Below the pieces are notes generated by a model, which saw only the letters and a program-made list of their open reading frames with translations, was not told the origin of the DNA and searched no databases. A DNA stretch of 29,772 nucleotides from CAYWBI01 sp964456445 (GTDB taxonomy: Bacteria; Calditrichota; Calditrichia; Calditrichales; J004): NCBI GenBank assembly GCA_964456445.1, contig CAYWBI010000025.1, forward strand, positions 1-29,772. The letters run 5' to 3'. Within the stretch, counting starts at the first letter, position 1. The number at the start of each line of letters is the position of its first letter. Shown piece by piece: positions 1 through 8,117 of this stretch. The translations under genes and the position numbers were made by a program.

Positions 1-54
1 ACGCTTGGTGAATTACCAATGCCTAAAATTACCCATAGATTTAACTGTTGAACC

Positions 55-530
55 AGTTTTAGTTTGTCTTCTTGATTTCTTCTTTTGATTTACGAACAAG
101 GAACACCGATATCCGATTTTAGAACGGGGCAATCATGACAGATCGGAAATCTTCAATCGTTGATCGATGTTCGGTGTTGAGTTTTATCTTGTGCTCAATT
201 GCCCTTGTCCTTGATATACGAACAAGGAACACCGATTTTTGATTTTGGAACGGCACTGCCCTTCGCTTGGTTATTCTTCCCCGTTGGGGAAGAAGGCAGG
301 CCGCCATGTTAAGTTTTAGTTTGTCTTCTTGATTTCTTCTTTTGATTTACGAACAAGGAACACCGATTTTTGATTTTGGAAGGATCTGGTTCCGGCAAAT
401 CAGAAATCTTCAATCGTTGAGCGATGTTCGGTGTTGGTTTTGGGTCGTGATCAATTGTACCAGTTTTTGAATTACGAACAAGGAACACCGATTTTTGATT
501 TTGGAAGGGCACAATCATGGCAGATCCGTT
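55..530 (-). repeat. Array of interspersed repeat modules, left end (tandem period ~257 bp)
   Basis: This intergenic array reads naturally on the minus strand. The main module (A, about 93 bp) has imperfect inverted ends: AACACCGAACATCGAT at one end and ATCGGATATCGGTGTT or variants at the other, with CAACGATTGAAGATTT inside. Full copies lie at 86-178 and 342-435. A half copy lies at 211-250 and a copy cut off near 527 starts at 468. A linker (C) at 181-204 and a diverged one at 436-467 separate them, and another spacer (D) occurs at 55-85 and 312-341. The block from 55 is repeated from 312: 55-110 and 312-367 are identical over 56 bp. The second block stops about 25 bp past the end of the aminotransferase gene. 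Open frames here are repeat-derived and not credible genes. Confidence 0.85.
252..294 (-). repeat. Repeat module B with 9-bp perfect hairpin
   Basis: TTCTTCCCC and GGGGAAGAA (274-294, 3-nt loop GTT) form a perfect 9-bp stem. On the minus strand it is followed by AACCAAGCGAAGGGCAGTGCC, whose GGC-AGT-GCC part can form a second small stem. The same two-hairpin module occurs at 29022-29065 and 29361-29404 in the opposite orientation. Here it replaces the second half of a module A copy. It has no T-tract that would make it a classical terminator. Confidence 0.75.
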
Positions 531-554
531 TCTCCAAAATACCGCTGACCGAAC

Positions 555-1751
555 TTAAGCCCTTCCGGGATAGGCTTTTAATGCCAGAGCCAGGATATGC
601 ATAGCCTTTTCAATATCATGTGTATTGAGCACATATGCGATACGAACCTGGTTTTGCCCCAGCCCAGGCGTGCTATAAAAACCGTTTGCCGGAGCCACCA
701 TCACCGTTTCCTTATTGAAGTCAAAATCGGTTAAAAGCCATTTGGCAAAAGCATCAGCGTTTTTGACCGGAAGCCCGACAACAATATAAAAAGCACCTTT
801 AGGGTTTGGGCATTCCACCCCTGGGATGGCACGTAATAATTTAACCATTACATCCCGGCGGGCAGTGTATTCGCTAAGTATTTCATCAAAATAAGATTTT
901 GGTGTTGCAACCGCCGCCTCGGCCCCAACTTGTTCGATGGAAGGTGGACAGAGCCGCGCCATTCCAAACTTCAAACACGCATCGATCACTTCCTTATTCC
1001 TTGATACAATCATACCTATTCGCGCACCACAGGCAGAATATCTTTTGGAAATACTGTCCAGCATAATTACCCGGTCATGTATTTCTGGAAAATCCATGGC
1101 GGATACGGCAGAACCGCCATCATAGACGAATTCACGGTAAACCTCATCGGAAAGCAGAAATAAATCATGCTCCATAACAATATCTTTTAAGGCTTCCAGT
1201 TCCGAACGGGAATATACATATCCTGTAGGATTGTTAGGGTTACAAATCATTATGGCGCGTGTACGTGGCGTGATTTTTTCGCGGATTGTTTCGATTGGCG
1301 GCAGTTGAAAACCATCTTCGATACGAGACGTAATCGGTATGATGCTAACACCTGCCTCACGGGCAAAGCCATTGTAATTAGTATAAAACGGCTCGGGAAT
1401 AATAATCTCGTCACCCGGATCCGTAATGGCCATCAATGTGGTGATGATGGCTTCGCTGCCGCCGGTTGTTATCAAAATTTGATCTGCGCTGACATCAATT
1501 TTATGTGTCTGATAGTAACTGGCAAATGCATGGCGTAAAGACCAGAATCCAGCAGATGGTCCATAAGCAACTACAGGCATATCTAAGGAGCGGATCGGGT
1601 TGAGAAATGATTCCGGTGTTTTAATATCGGGCTGACCAATGTTTAAATGATACACTTTTTTTCCGCTGGCAATTGCCCTTTCCGCAAAAGGTACCAGCTT
1701 TCGTATAGGGGAGGATGGCATGGAATCGCCGCGGGTGGATATAAATTTCAT
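555..1751 (-). CDS. Pyridoxal-phosphate-dependent aminotransferase, class I/II (aspartate/alanine aminotransferase-like)
   Basis: This is a fold-type I aminotransferase of 398 residues, the normal length for the family. It transfers an amino group from an amino acid to a 2-oxo acid in the cytoplasm. Visible marks are HLNIGQPD near residue 35, the cofactor-phosphate loop TTGGSEA (95-101), NPNNPTG (171-177), SDEVYREF (201-208, with the PLP-ring aspartate and tyrosine), the Schiff-base lysine K236 in SISKRYS, and the substrate-carboxylate arginine in QVRIAYV near the C-terminus. The ATG has AAGGAA about 8 nt upstream; an internal Met at residue 11 is a less likely start. The family includes aspartate, alanine and aromatic enzymes, and the sequence does not settle the substrate. 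The gene stands alone, 221 bp downstream of the transporter, and its stop lies next to the truncated left repeat array. Confidence 0.93.
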   Translation of the reverse strand: MKFISTRGDSMPSSPIRKLVPFAERAIASGKKVYHLNIGQPDIKTPESFLNPIRSLDMPVVAYGPSAGFWSLRHAFASYYQTHKIDVSADQILITTGGSEAIITTLMAITDPGDEIIIPEPFYTNYNGFAREAGVSIIPITSRIEDGFQLPPIETIREKITPRTRAIMICNPNNPTGYVYSRSELEALKDIVMEHDLFLLSDEVYREFVYDGGSAVSAMDFPEIHDRVIMLDSISKRYSACGARIGMIVSRNKEVIDACLKFGMARLCPPSIEQVGAEAAVATPKSYFDEILSEYTARRDVMVKLLRAIPGVECPNPKGAFYIVVGLPVKNADAFAKWLLTDFDFNKETVMVAPANGFYSTPGLGQNQVRIAYVLNTHDIEKAMHILALALKAYPGRA

Positions 1752-1924
1752 TTGGAATTCCTTTTTAGAGTTGTTTTAAACAGACAAATATAAAACACCT
1801 TTCATGCAATATCCAGCGAATAATAAAAGGAAAGAGGCAAAACTACACAATGGTTGACATGAATAAGGAACGATTGAAGCGTGTGCGCTTATAAATTCAA
1901 AAAACTGGAAAGAAGACAGCTTTC

Positions 1925-1947
1925 CTAATAATGGTTAGCGCTATTAG
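1925..1947 (-). terminator. Weak hairpin downstream of the MFS gene
   Basis: CTAATA and TATTAG form a 6-bp stem around an 11-nt loop, 26 nt past the stop of the transporter gene on the minus strand. There is no T-run after it, so it may only be a 3' stabilising hairpin or chance. Confidence 0.22.
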
Positions 1948-1972
1948 AGAACTTTAAAATTTTCAATAAAAA

Positions 1973-3247
1973 TTATTTACCCCGTATCCCTATTTCCAGC
2001 CCATGTCCGGAAGGTCCTGTTTCTGACCGGTGAAGCATTATTGAAAAGAACAACCCAAAAAAACCGAGGACCGAAAACAACCACATCCCGGCTGAATAGC
2101 CGCCGGAGAAATCGTTTGTCCAGCCAATTAAAAAATTAAATGCCGCCAGACCGATATTCTGAATCATTGTCATCAGACCGTAAGCCGTGCCCAGCTTTTT
2201 TTCTTCAACGATAATCGCCACGGATGGCCACATAATTGCCGGTATTAAGGCAAATGAAAACCCCATCATTGCCATCGGGATATACAGTGTGATATCTGTA
2301 TAATTCATGATTAAGTAAATCGGCATTAAAAATACAGAGCCAATCATCATCATGTAAGCACGTTTGCCAATGTAATCCGAGAGCAATCCAAAAAGAGGTG
2401 ATAATATCATTGCAAAAATTTTTATCATGCTGATAAAGAATCCACCTTCACCTCTTGTTACACCATGAACATCCATAAAAAATTTAACGGCAAATGTTTC
2501 AAATGGAAATATGGCAGAATAAAAGGTCACGCAAAGTAGAACGATATACCAGAAGGAACGGCTAAATGAAAAAATATCTTTAAGATTAAAATCATCTTGT
2601 TTTGGTACGGGATGCATGGCAAAATTTTTCTCTGCGTAAACGTCCATGCCCCAATAAATAATTATTGAGACCACTGCAATAATACCGGCGGCGACGCCTA
2701 TCAACAGTGGGGCATGCCAATCGGCATATAAGCTTTTTGCCCAAGTGGGAGAGTTAAAAGCACTGAATGAGCCAAGTCTGGCAATTGTAAGATTGACGCC
2801 GAAAGCGAAAGAAAGTTGTTTTCCTTTAAACCAACGGCCGAGTACCGTTGTAATCGCAACGATAAGTGATTCGGCTCCAAGCCCAAAAACCAGTCTTCCT
2901 ACTGCCATTAATACAAGTTCACCGCCGGAAAATGCGGTAATTGATGCGCCCAAAAAACAAAGTACAGCGAAGGTAAATGAAGAAATCCGCGTTCCAGTTT
3001 TATCTATTATTATACCGCCGATCAGAACCAGGAAAATGTTGGGGATGCTGTATATCCCCATGAGCATACCAATATCAGAATCCGTAAAATGCAGTTGTTT
3101 GCTTAAAACATCTGCAAGCGGACTTATACTATCATAAATATAATAATTGCCAAACATTGCAAGACTGACAAATATTAGTATCGCCCAACGGTAAATTGCG
3201 GATGGCTCAGGTTTGGTTTTTTGTAACGTAGATGTGAAAGCGGTCAT
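1973..3247 (-). CDS. MFS transporter, MFSD1-like
   Basis: This is a major facilitator superfamily permease with about 12 hydrophobic segments in roughly 425 residues. The segment GRLVFGLGAESLIVA, followed by WFKGKQLSFAFG and IARLGS, closely resembles the matching region of animal MFSD1 (recalled as GRFVFGIGGESLAVA, WFKGKELNLVFG, ARIGS), a lysosomal carrier reported to move dipeptides. Another clear feature is the cytoplasmic-loop motif GGIIIDKTGTR after the second helix. I chose the ATG at 3247; a TTG two codons upstream (3253) is also possible, and neither has a good ribosome site. Upstream on the same strand lie a secreted phosphatase and an M61 peptidase, and downstream an aminotransferase, so uptake of small peptides or amino acids is plausible. 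The substrate is an inference. Confidence 0.88.
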   Translation of the reverse strand: MTAFTSTLQKTKPEPSAIYRWAILIFVSLAMFGNYYIYDSISPLADVLSKQLHFTDSDIGMLMGIYSIPNIFLVLIGGIIIDKTGTRISSFTFAVLCFLGASITAFSGGELVLMAVGRLVFGLGAESLIVAITTVLGRWFKGKQLSFAFGVNLTIARLGSFSAFNSPTWAKSLYADWHAPLLIGVAAGIIAVVSIIIYWGMDVYAEKNFAMHPVPKQDDFNLKDIFSFSRSFWYIVLLCVTFYSAIFPFETFAVKFFMDVHGVTRGEGGFFISMIKIFAMILSPLFGLLSDYIGKRAYMMMIGSVFLMPIYLIMNYTDITLYIPMAMMGFSFALIPAIMWPSVAIIVEEKKLGTAYGLMTMIQNIGLAAFNFLIGWTNDFSGGYSAGMWLFSVLGFFGLFFSIMLHRSETGPSGHGLEIGIRGK

Positions 3248-3253
3248 TTTCAA

Positions 3254-3551
3254 TGCTTTATAAATTGAACAAAAACGAATTTACACCTAATGCAAATACC
3301 AATAAAGTATTGGCTGTTATTTTGTCGTGGGTCTAGGATTTTTTAGATATGAGAATTTTCGTTTTATGAAAGAAGTAAATAGATGGCTGAAATTTTAAAA
3401 ATGAGGATAATGGAGAAAGAGGGTCTGGAATATTAATTTAATGTGTAGTGGATTTACAAATGCGCCATCCTGATTGTGTAAGGTGTGCAATCGTTTTAGG
3501 TCTTGCGGTTGTGCACAACATAATCATGTTTTTGCCAGGCGGTACATCATT
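3254..3551. other. Intergenic region with no gene seen
   Basis: AT-rich spacer between the MFS gene and the phosphatase, both on the minus strand. I see no open frame with a ribosome site, no convincing terminator and no RNA gene. A minus-strand promoter for the transporter would be expected here, but no clear pair of boxes stands out. Confidence 0.5.
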
Positions 3552-4745
3552 CTATTTTATCAACAAAACTTTTCCACCGGCAGAAAACCTTCCATTGTCA
3601 ACACGATAAAAATATACGCCGGCTGGCGCCGGCTGACCGGTGTGTGTAAATCCGTTCCAATAAATTCGATAATTATTTGAAGAATTGTTCGGTATGTTAT
3701 AGGATCGAACCACTGCCCCGGCGCTGTTAAAAATATGTATTTTGATGTTTCCGGTGGAAACGGTTTTAAAATAAAAGGTTGTTCCCGGATTAAAGGGATT
3801 GGGGTAATTGGGATATAAAAACATTCCGATTAACCGGCCCGAAGATGGCGTGTTTTCCCTAAGGCCTGACGGAGTTTTTTTAAGCATATAGTCATCAACA
3901 ACTTTGCCCTTTTGGGTAATAAATTGCAGACTTAGGCTGTCCGCATTCACGGTTATGCGCATAGCGCCATAATCCTTGTTAAAGCGAACTTGGGATTCGG
4001 GCAGCGCGCTGCCGAAATTATAAATGCTCCTTCCTCCCAATCCATTGACGATATAAGGAATACCGGAAATATCAAGGCGTTCATAGGTATGGTCATGACC
4101 GGCGAGCACGAGTGACGCTCCCCATTTCTTAAAAGGCCATCGCATATTTTTATTGGAACCGTGTTTTCCCGAAGAATAGGGCGGATGATGAAAACAGACA
4201 ATTTTCCAGGGTGCGTCTGAACCGGACAGTTTTTTTTCCAGCCATTGTGCCTGCGTGGATGATTCGGTGTTTCCATCCGGTTCGTTGGTATCGCTATCAA
4301 TGACAAGAAAATGGACGGGGCCTTTTCGAAAATCATAATAACGTTCGTTATGGGGCAAGGTAAAGTAATCCAGATACGGCTGTGCATTTTTTGCCCGCCA
4401 ATCATGGTTGCCGAGCGCAGGAAAGAAACGGTTGCTGTCCGCTCCGGCCCCGTATTTTCCAGTGTAGGGGAAGATGTAACCGTGGAAGTATTGCCCCACA
4501 TTTGCATCCATGGTGGATGCGCTGCCATCAGGGTAATTGTTGTCGCCAACCGTAATGATAAAATCAACGTTCCAAGCGGCAATAAGGTCGGATACGCCTT
4601 TTAGGTTGGTTCCTTCCGAACCAAAATCGCCAATTACCGCAAAGGTAGTAACGTTTTTCGTGCCCGCCAGGAGCGGTGAAAAAAAGGAAAGGCAAAGCAG
4701 GAAAATAAAAACCCCTGTGGTCGGGGAATGTCGAAAGGTACGCAT
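3552..4745 (-). CDS. Secreted metallophosphoesterase (purple acid phosphatase-like) with T9SS/FlgD-like C-terminal sorting domain
   Basis: This is a calcineurin-like metallophosphatase of 397 residues. The metal-site motifs occur in order: GDFG (39-42), GDNNY (67-71), GNHDW (112-116), FHHPPY (185-190) and GHDHTYER (216-223). Residues 1-27 form a signal peptide. The last ~90 residues, starting at YPNYPNPFNPGTT (311-323) and ending in GGKVLLIK, match the FlgD-Ig/T9SS type A sorting domain that directs proteins through the outer membrane and is normally cleaved off. The frame stays open to 4859, but the ATG at 4745 starts exactly at the signal peptide and has GGAG about 9 nt upstream, so I prefer it. 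It probably releases phosphate from phosphomonoesters at the cell surface or outside. The exact substrate is unknown. Confidence 0.9.
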   Translation of the reverse strand: MRTFRHSPTTGVFIFLLCLSFFSPLLAGTKNVTTFAVIGDFGSEGTNLKGVSDLIAAWNVDFIITVGDNNYPDGSASTMDANVGQYFHGYIFPYTGKYGAGADSNRFFPALGNHDWRAKNAQPYLDYFTLPHNERYYDFRKGPVHFLVIDSDTNEPDGNTESSTQAQWLEKKLSGSDAPWKIVCFHHPPYSSGKHGSNKNMRWPFKKWGASLVLAGHDHTYERLDISGIPYIVNGLGGRSIYNFGSALPESQVRFNKDYGAMRITVNADSLSLQFITQKGKVVDDYMLKKTPSGLRENTPSSGRLIGMFLYPNYPNPFNPGTTFYFKTVSTGNIKIHIFNSAGAVVRSYNIPNNSSNNYRIYWNGFTHTGQPAPAGVYFYRVDNGRFSAGGKVLLIK

Positions 4746-4924
4746 ATTGCTCTCCAATAATACAAACAAACACATCACAAATGCACGATTCATGCCAAAA
4801 ATAAACCGCTGATATGCGCTCTGGTATTTGTCTTCCCGAACATCTGAACAAAAACGCAACCGCAGGCATACCCTGTGTCTATTCGCTCCGAAAGCGATCC
4901 TGCTTAATAAAAAGGAAACTTTTT

Positions 4925-4947
4925 AAAACGCACCTTGATAAGGCGTT
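4925..4947 (-). terminator. Possible terminator after the M61 peptidase gene
   Basis: AAAACGC and GCGTTTT form a 7-bp stem around an 11-nt loop in the gap between the M61 stop and the phosphatase start. Read on the minus strand it is followed by only a broken T-run, so it is a weak candidate. Confidence 0.35.
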
Positions 4948-5031
4948 TTTAGTTCTTCAAAAATTTTGATTCTTTTATCATACATGGTTTTTGGCATATA
5001 TGTTGGGGATTTATTCATTGTTAATAAAAAA

Positions 5032-6858
5032 TTATCTCCCCTTAAGGTTCACCAGCCAGGCGGCGCGCAGATTTTTTTGACTTGGTGTGGGGGTGTCCGA
5101 TAAGCTGAAAACAAAACGGTTAACCTTGTTCTTCAGAACTTTGTGCAAGCGCAGGGTTTTTTCCGTTTTGTCCCGGCGAATTTTCAGGGAAAAGGATGAA
5201 TCGGCCGGCAGGGTTTTGAGTTCACCGAAAATGTGGCGCAGATTAACCGGTTTTAGCATCAGGTTATTGTAGGCCAGAACAACGTCTCCTTTACGGATTC
5301 CCTGGGCACCAAGGGCCGAATCGGCTTTTTCGATTAAAAACTCTCGTTTGCCGTTCATGCCCATTTGCAAACCAAGAGAAGCTTCCTTATGCTTGGTTTT
5401 TTGCTCGGGGCTGTAGTTTATACCAATTTTTTCAAAATACTCTGCAATTGGCAACGGTTCACTCCCCTTGATATAGCGGGTGATAAAATCCTTTATTTCA
5501 GGATAGGTTTCCCCTACAAAAATATTAAAAAAGGCGCTATCGGCAAAGGCATGCTGCGGACCAAATTTATGAGCTAAATTGTTGATTACTTCACGCAGGC
5601 CTCTTTTACCATGGGAAAGTTCCAGTAAACGTATATCAAGCAAACCGGCGGTCAGGGCCCCCTTTGCATAAATGTTGCCATATTGTCTTTGTCCGGCTGC
5701 AGAGTAACTGTTCAGACTTAGTTGAACCAGACTATAATTTGCTTTGTAATGTTCGTTACGCCGAAGCTTTTCGCTTAGTATATTTAAATAATCTTCGAGC
5801 GGGGTCAAACCGTCACGAAGCTGCATAATGCGGGCGGCCCATTCCGTTGTGCCTTCGTATAGCCATAAATGACGGCTGGCTACCGGTTTTACAAAATTAA
5901 AGGTCTCGACAATGTCACTGTGGATATTGAGCGGGGTGATGATGTGAAAAAACTCATGGGCAATGGTCGAGCGGAAGCCGTGTTTTATCAAGGCGCTTAA
6001 TGAATCTTCCGGCATGGTATAGTCGGAACTATAAGAATGTTCCCAGGCGCCACCGCCAAAACGGTTTTTTTCAAAATGAAATAAAAAAGTATAATGATCC
6101 ACGGGCAGTCCATTGGTAAAATCCGCCGCAGCATTTAAAATGTTTTTTATGGATGACAGGATTTGTCCTGATTGAATCATACCGGTTTCAGAATAAGTAA
6201 AAACCCGTACCTTTGCGCCTCGTATATCTAAAGAATCACTGCTTAGCGTACCCATCAAAACAGGTGAGTCCACAAGTTGATCATAGTCTTTGGCAAAATA
6301 AAATCTGTCTTTCTTTTGCAGGGCCGTTCCCAACATCCACGCTTTGGGATAACGGTACTTTATAAGAATCGGTTTTTTTTGCATGCCGCTTGGATAGCCG
6401 AATACCGCCTGGCCGTTTATAAAGACATGATCACGCTCAATTGAGGTGCCGCACATGCTATAGACATAGTTAGAGTCCACCGGTGTATCCCAGGTTTCGG
6501 CAATCGTGTATCTGATTTCATTGACCTTTTCCGGCTCTGAAATTTTCCATTGATTTGTGGAAATATGTTTGACAGACAGGGTATCGCCATGAGCATCATA
6601 AGCCCGAAAAGAACGTACATAGCGTCCAATATCCATTACCTGATATGTTCCTGGCGCGGTGGATGCGAATTGATAAATATTGTTTTCCGCGTCAAGTTGA
6701 CCCGGATTTAATCTAACATAAAAAAGATCATCGGCTCGTTGGTTAACATCTACGGTATAAACCAGGGCGTCGGCAGGCATTTTGGTTTTGGGCATGTTGG
6801 TTGTCTGACAGGAAACAATCAAAATAAAAACTATAAATAAAAGTGTAAATTTTTTCAT
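5032..6858 (-). CDS. M61 family metallopeptidase (glycyl aminopeptidase-like) lipoprotein with C-terminal PDZ domain
   Basis: This is a zinc aminopeptidase of family M61, 608 residues long. The N-terminus is a lipoprotein signal with lipobox IVSC (C17), so the protein is probably anchored in the envelope. An N-terminal beta-rich domain is followed by the catalytic domain: GGGAWEHSYSS (268-278) is the conserved motif before the active site, HEFFH (301-305) is the zinc motif, and E335 in LYEGTTEW is the third ligand. Residues ~490-585 form a PDZ domain (EKADSALGAQGIRKGDVVLAYNN). Known M61 enzymes remove N-terminal glycine or alanine. The ATG has GGAG about 8 nt upstream. The gene lies 81 bp downstream of the flippase-like gene and may be co-transcribed with it. 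It likely works on extracytoplasmic peptides. Confidence 0.92.
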   Translation of the reverse strand: MKKFTLLFIVFILIVSCQTTNMPKTKMPADALVYTVDVNQRADDLFYVRLNPGQLDAENNIYQFASTAPGTYQVMDIGRYVRSFRAYDAHGDTLSVKHISTNQWKISEPEKVNEIRYTIAETWDTPVDSNYVYSMCGTSIERDHVFINGQAVFGYPSGMQKKPILIKYRYPKAWMLGTALQKKDRFYFAKDYDQLVDSPVLMGTLSSDSLDIRGAKVRVFTYSETGMIQSGQILSSIKNILNAAADFTNGLPVDHYTFLFHFEKNRFGGGAWEHSYSSDYTMPEDSLSALIKHGFRSTIAHEFFHIITPLNIHSDIVETFNFVKPVASRHLWLYEGTTEWAARIMQLRDGLTPLEDYLNILSEKLRRNEHYKANYSLVQLSLNSYSAAGQRQYGNIYAKGALTAGLLDIRLLELSHGKRGLREVINNLAHKFGPQHAFADSAFFNIFVGETYPEIKDFITRYIKGSEPLPIAEYFEKIGINYSPEQKTKHKEASLGLQMGMNGKREFLIEKADSALGAQGIRKGDVVLAYNNLMLKPVNLRHIFGELKTLPADSSFSLKIRRDKTEKTLRLHKVLKNKVNRFVFSLSDTPTPSQKNLRAAWLVNLKGR

Positions 6859-6939
6859 TTTAAGCTCCGGTAAGATGTTCTATCCGCACTACGTAGCGCT
6901 GATAAGTATGTTGCAGGGGGCATAATAATAAAGAGGAAC

Positions 6940-7869
6940 TTAATCATTGCTTTTTTTAAAATACCTGCTGGCCATGTTTTTGATATCCGAGCCCGCATTG
7001 CGCAGGCTATGGCGATATTTAAGGATGATAAACACCCCGATGATTGCCGGGACAATGGCGTTGATAAAAAAGATAAAAAGAGATGTTCCCACCGCGGTGG
7101 CGCTATCAACGGCATAGCGGCTAAGAATAAATGCCGCCAGGTTTTCCCGAACGCCCAGCCCGGAAATCGAAATCGGTAATAAACCCGCCGCCCAGATAAA
7201 AACGGTAACGATCATTATCTGATCAAAAGCAATGGTGTAGCCAAGGCTCAACATCAGAAAATACTGACCGGCAATGCAAAAGAAAATTGGAATATAGTGT
7301 ATGAAGGAAACCCAGAAAATGGGGCCGTAACTTACGTCCTTTTCCTGAAAGGAATTTATCCGTTTTGTTCTGAGTACAAAAGGAAGCACAAGAAACCCGA
7401 TTAACGTAATACCACTGATGCTCCATAAGAGGAGTTTATATTCAGGGAATACCAGGGGTACCACCAGGCTGATCAGCAATATTTTCAGAAGTGTTTGAAA
7501 AAGTTTTTCTATACCAAAAGCAATGATCTTTCCACGTTTGCGCCCACTGATCAAAAAGACCTTGGTGATTTCCGCATGCCCGCCGGGCAGCATCAGCCGA
7601 AAGGTAAATCCGGCCAAAAATGACGCCAGCAGATCACCAATCGGATGCGGACCGGAATGCCGTTCGATCAGATATTTCCACAAATTAAATTGAAAAAACA
7701 GATTTACAAACGATAATCCAAGGATGCTTAATACCGTGCTTGCGGGAAGGGATAGAAAAAGCTCCGCTAACTGTTTGCGGTCAACACGGCTTAATATCCA
7801 AAATAGCAGGGCCAGGCCAATAAAATATTTAATGACAAAGAGCGTTTTTTCTTTTATAATATTTCGCAC
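6940..7869 (-). CDS. Lysylphosphatidylglycerol synthase TM-region/flippase-like membrane protein
   Basis: A 309-residue polytopic membrane protein with about 7-8 hydrophobic segments. PGGHAEITKVFLIS near residue 95 and ISGLGVRENLAAFILSR near residue 235 match the two signature motifs of the family named after the membrane part of MprF (Pfam lysylphosphatidylglycerol synthase TM region, formerly UPF0104). Stand-alone members are thought to flip or otherwise handle lipid-linked compounds, and many lie near glycosyltransferases. There is no aminoacyl-transfer domain here, so it is not a full MprF. The start is GTG (7867-7869) with no clear ribosome site, so the exact start is uncertain. The protein begins a run of minus-strand genes and is divergent from the pyruvate dehydrogenase operon. 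Confidence 0.85.
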   Translation of the reverse strand: MRNIIKEKTLFVIKYFIGLALLFWILSRVDRKQLAELFLSLPASTVLSILGLSFVNLFFQFNLWKYLIERHSGPHPIGDLLASFLAGFTFRLMLPGGHAEITKVFLISGRKRGKIIAFGIEKLFQTLLKILLISLVVPLVFPEYKLLLWSISGITLIGFLVLPFVLRTKRINSFQEKDVSYGPIFWVSFIHYIPIFFCIAGQYFLMLSLGYTIAFDQIMIVTVFIWAAGLLPISISGLGVRENLAAFILSRYAVDSATAVGTSLFIFFINAIVPAIIGVFIILKYRHSLRNAGSDIKNMASRYFKKSND

Positions 7870-8039
7870 AGATTCGACTGATTTTAGTGGTTAACAATGG
7901 CTGGCCGGTTTACACTTCCGGGTTGATATGATGGCAAAGTAAATCGATGGTAACAAATTATCAACATTAAAGTTAAATACTTGCGATAAATTATTGTCAG
8001 GGCATCTGTATCTTATATGCCGGTTCAAAGCAGGCTCTT

Positions 8040-8068
8040 TTGTAAGAAAGGGAATTTTTTTCTATATT
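8040..8068 (+). promoter_or_regulatory. Predicted promoter of the pyruvate dehydrogenase operon
   Basis: TTGTAA (8040-8045) and TATATT (8063-8068) are separated by 17 bp, a good match to a sigma-70-type -35/-10 pair. Transcription would start near 8075, giving a 5' leader of about 43 nt before the aceE ATG, which has GAGGAA at a normal distance. FCB bacteria can use other consensus boxes, so this is only a sequence match. Confidence 0.45.
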
Positions 8069-8117
8069 GGCCGACTTGATGCGTTAATAAAAGTTACTTG
8101 AAAACAGAGGAAGTTTT

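Noticed and set aside
119..518. Small open frames through the left repeats
   Set aside because: They translate repeat modules (for example FQNQKSVFLVR in both) and have no ribosome sites; their similarity comes from the DNA repeat.
86..526. CRISPR-like array at the left end
   Set aside because: Repeats recur at about 126-131 bp, are imperfect and unequal in length, and the intervening sequence is itself repeated. No cas gene is present.
4746..4859. N-terminal extension of the phosphatase frame
   Set aside because: The extension would put 38 residues before a well-formed signal peptide; the ATG at 4745 has a good ribosome site.
6940..7869. Full MprF (lysylphosphatidylglycerol synthase)
   Set aside because: Only the membrane region is present; the soluble aminoacyl-transfer domain is absent, so only the flippase-like part can be claimed.
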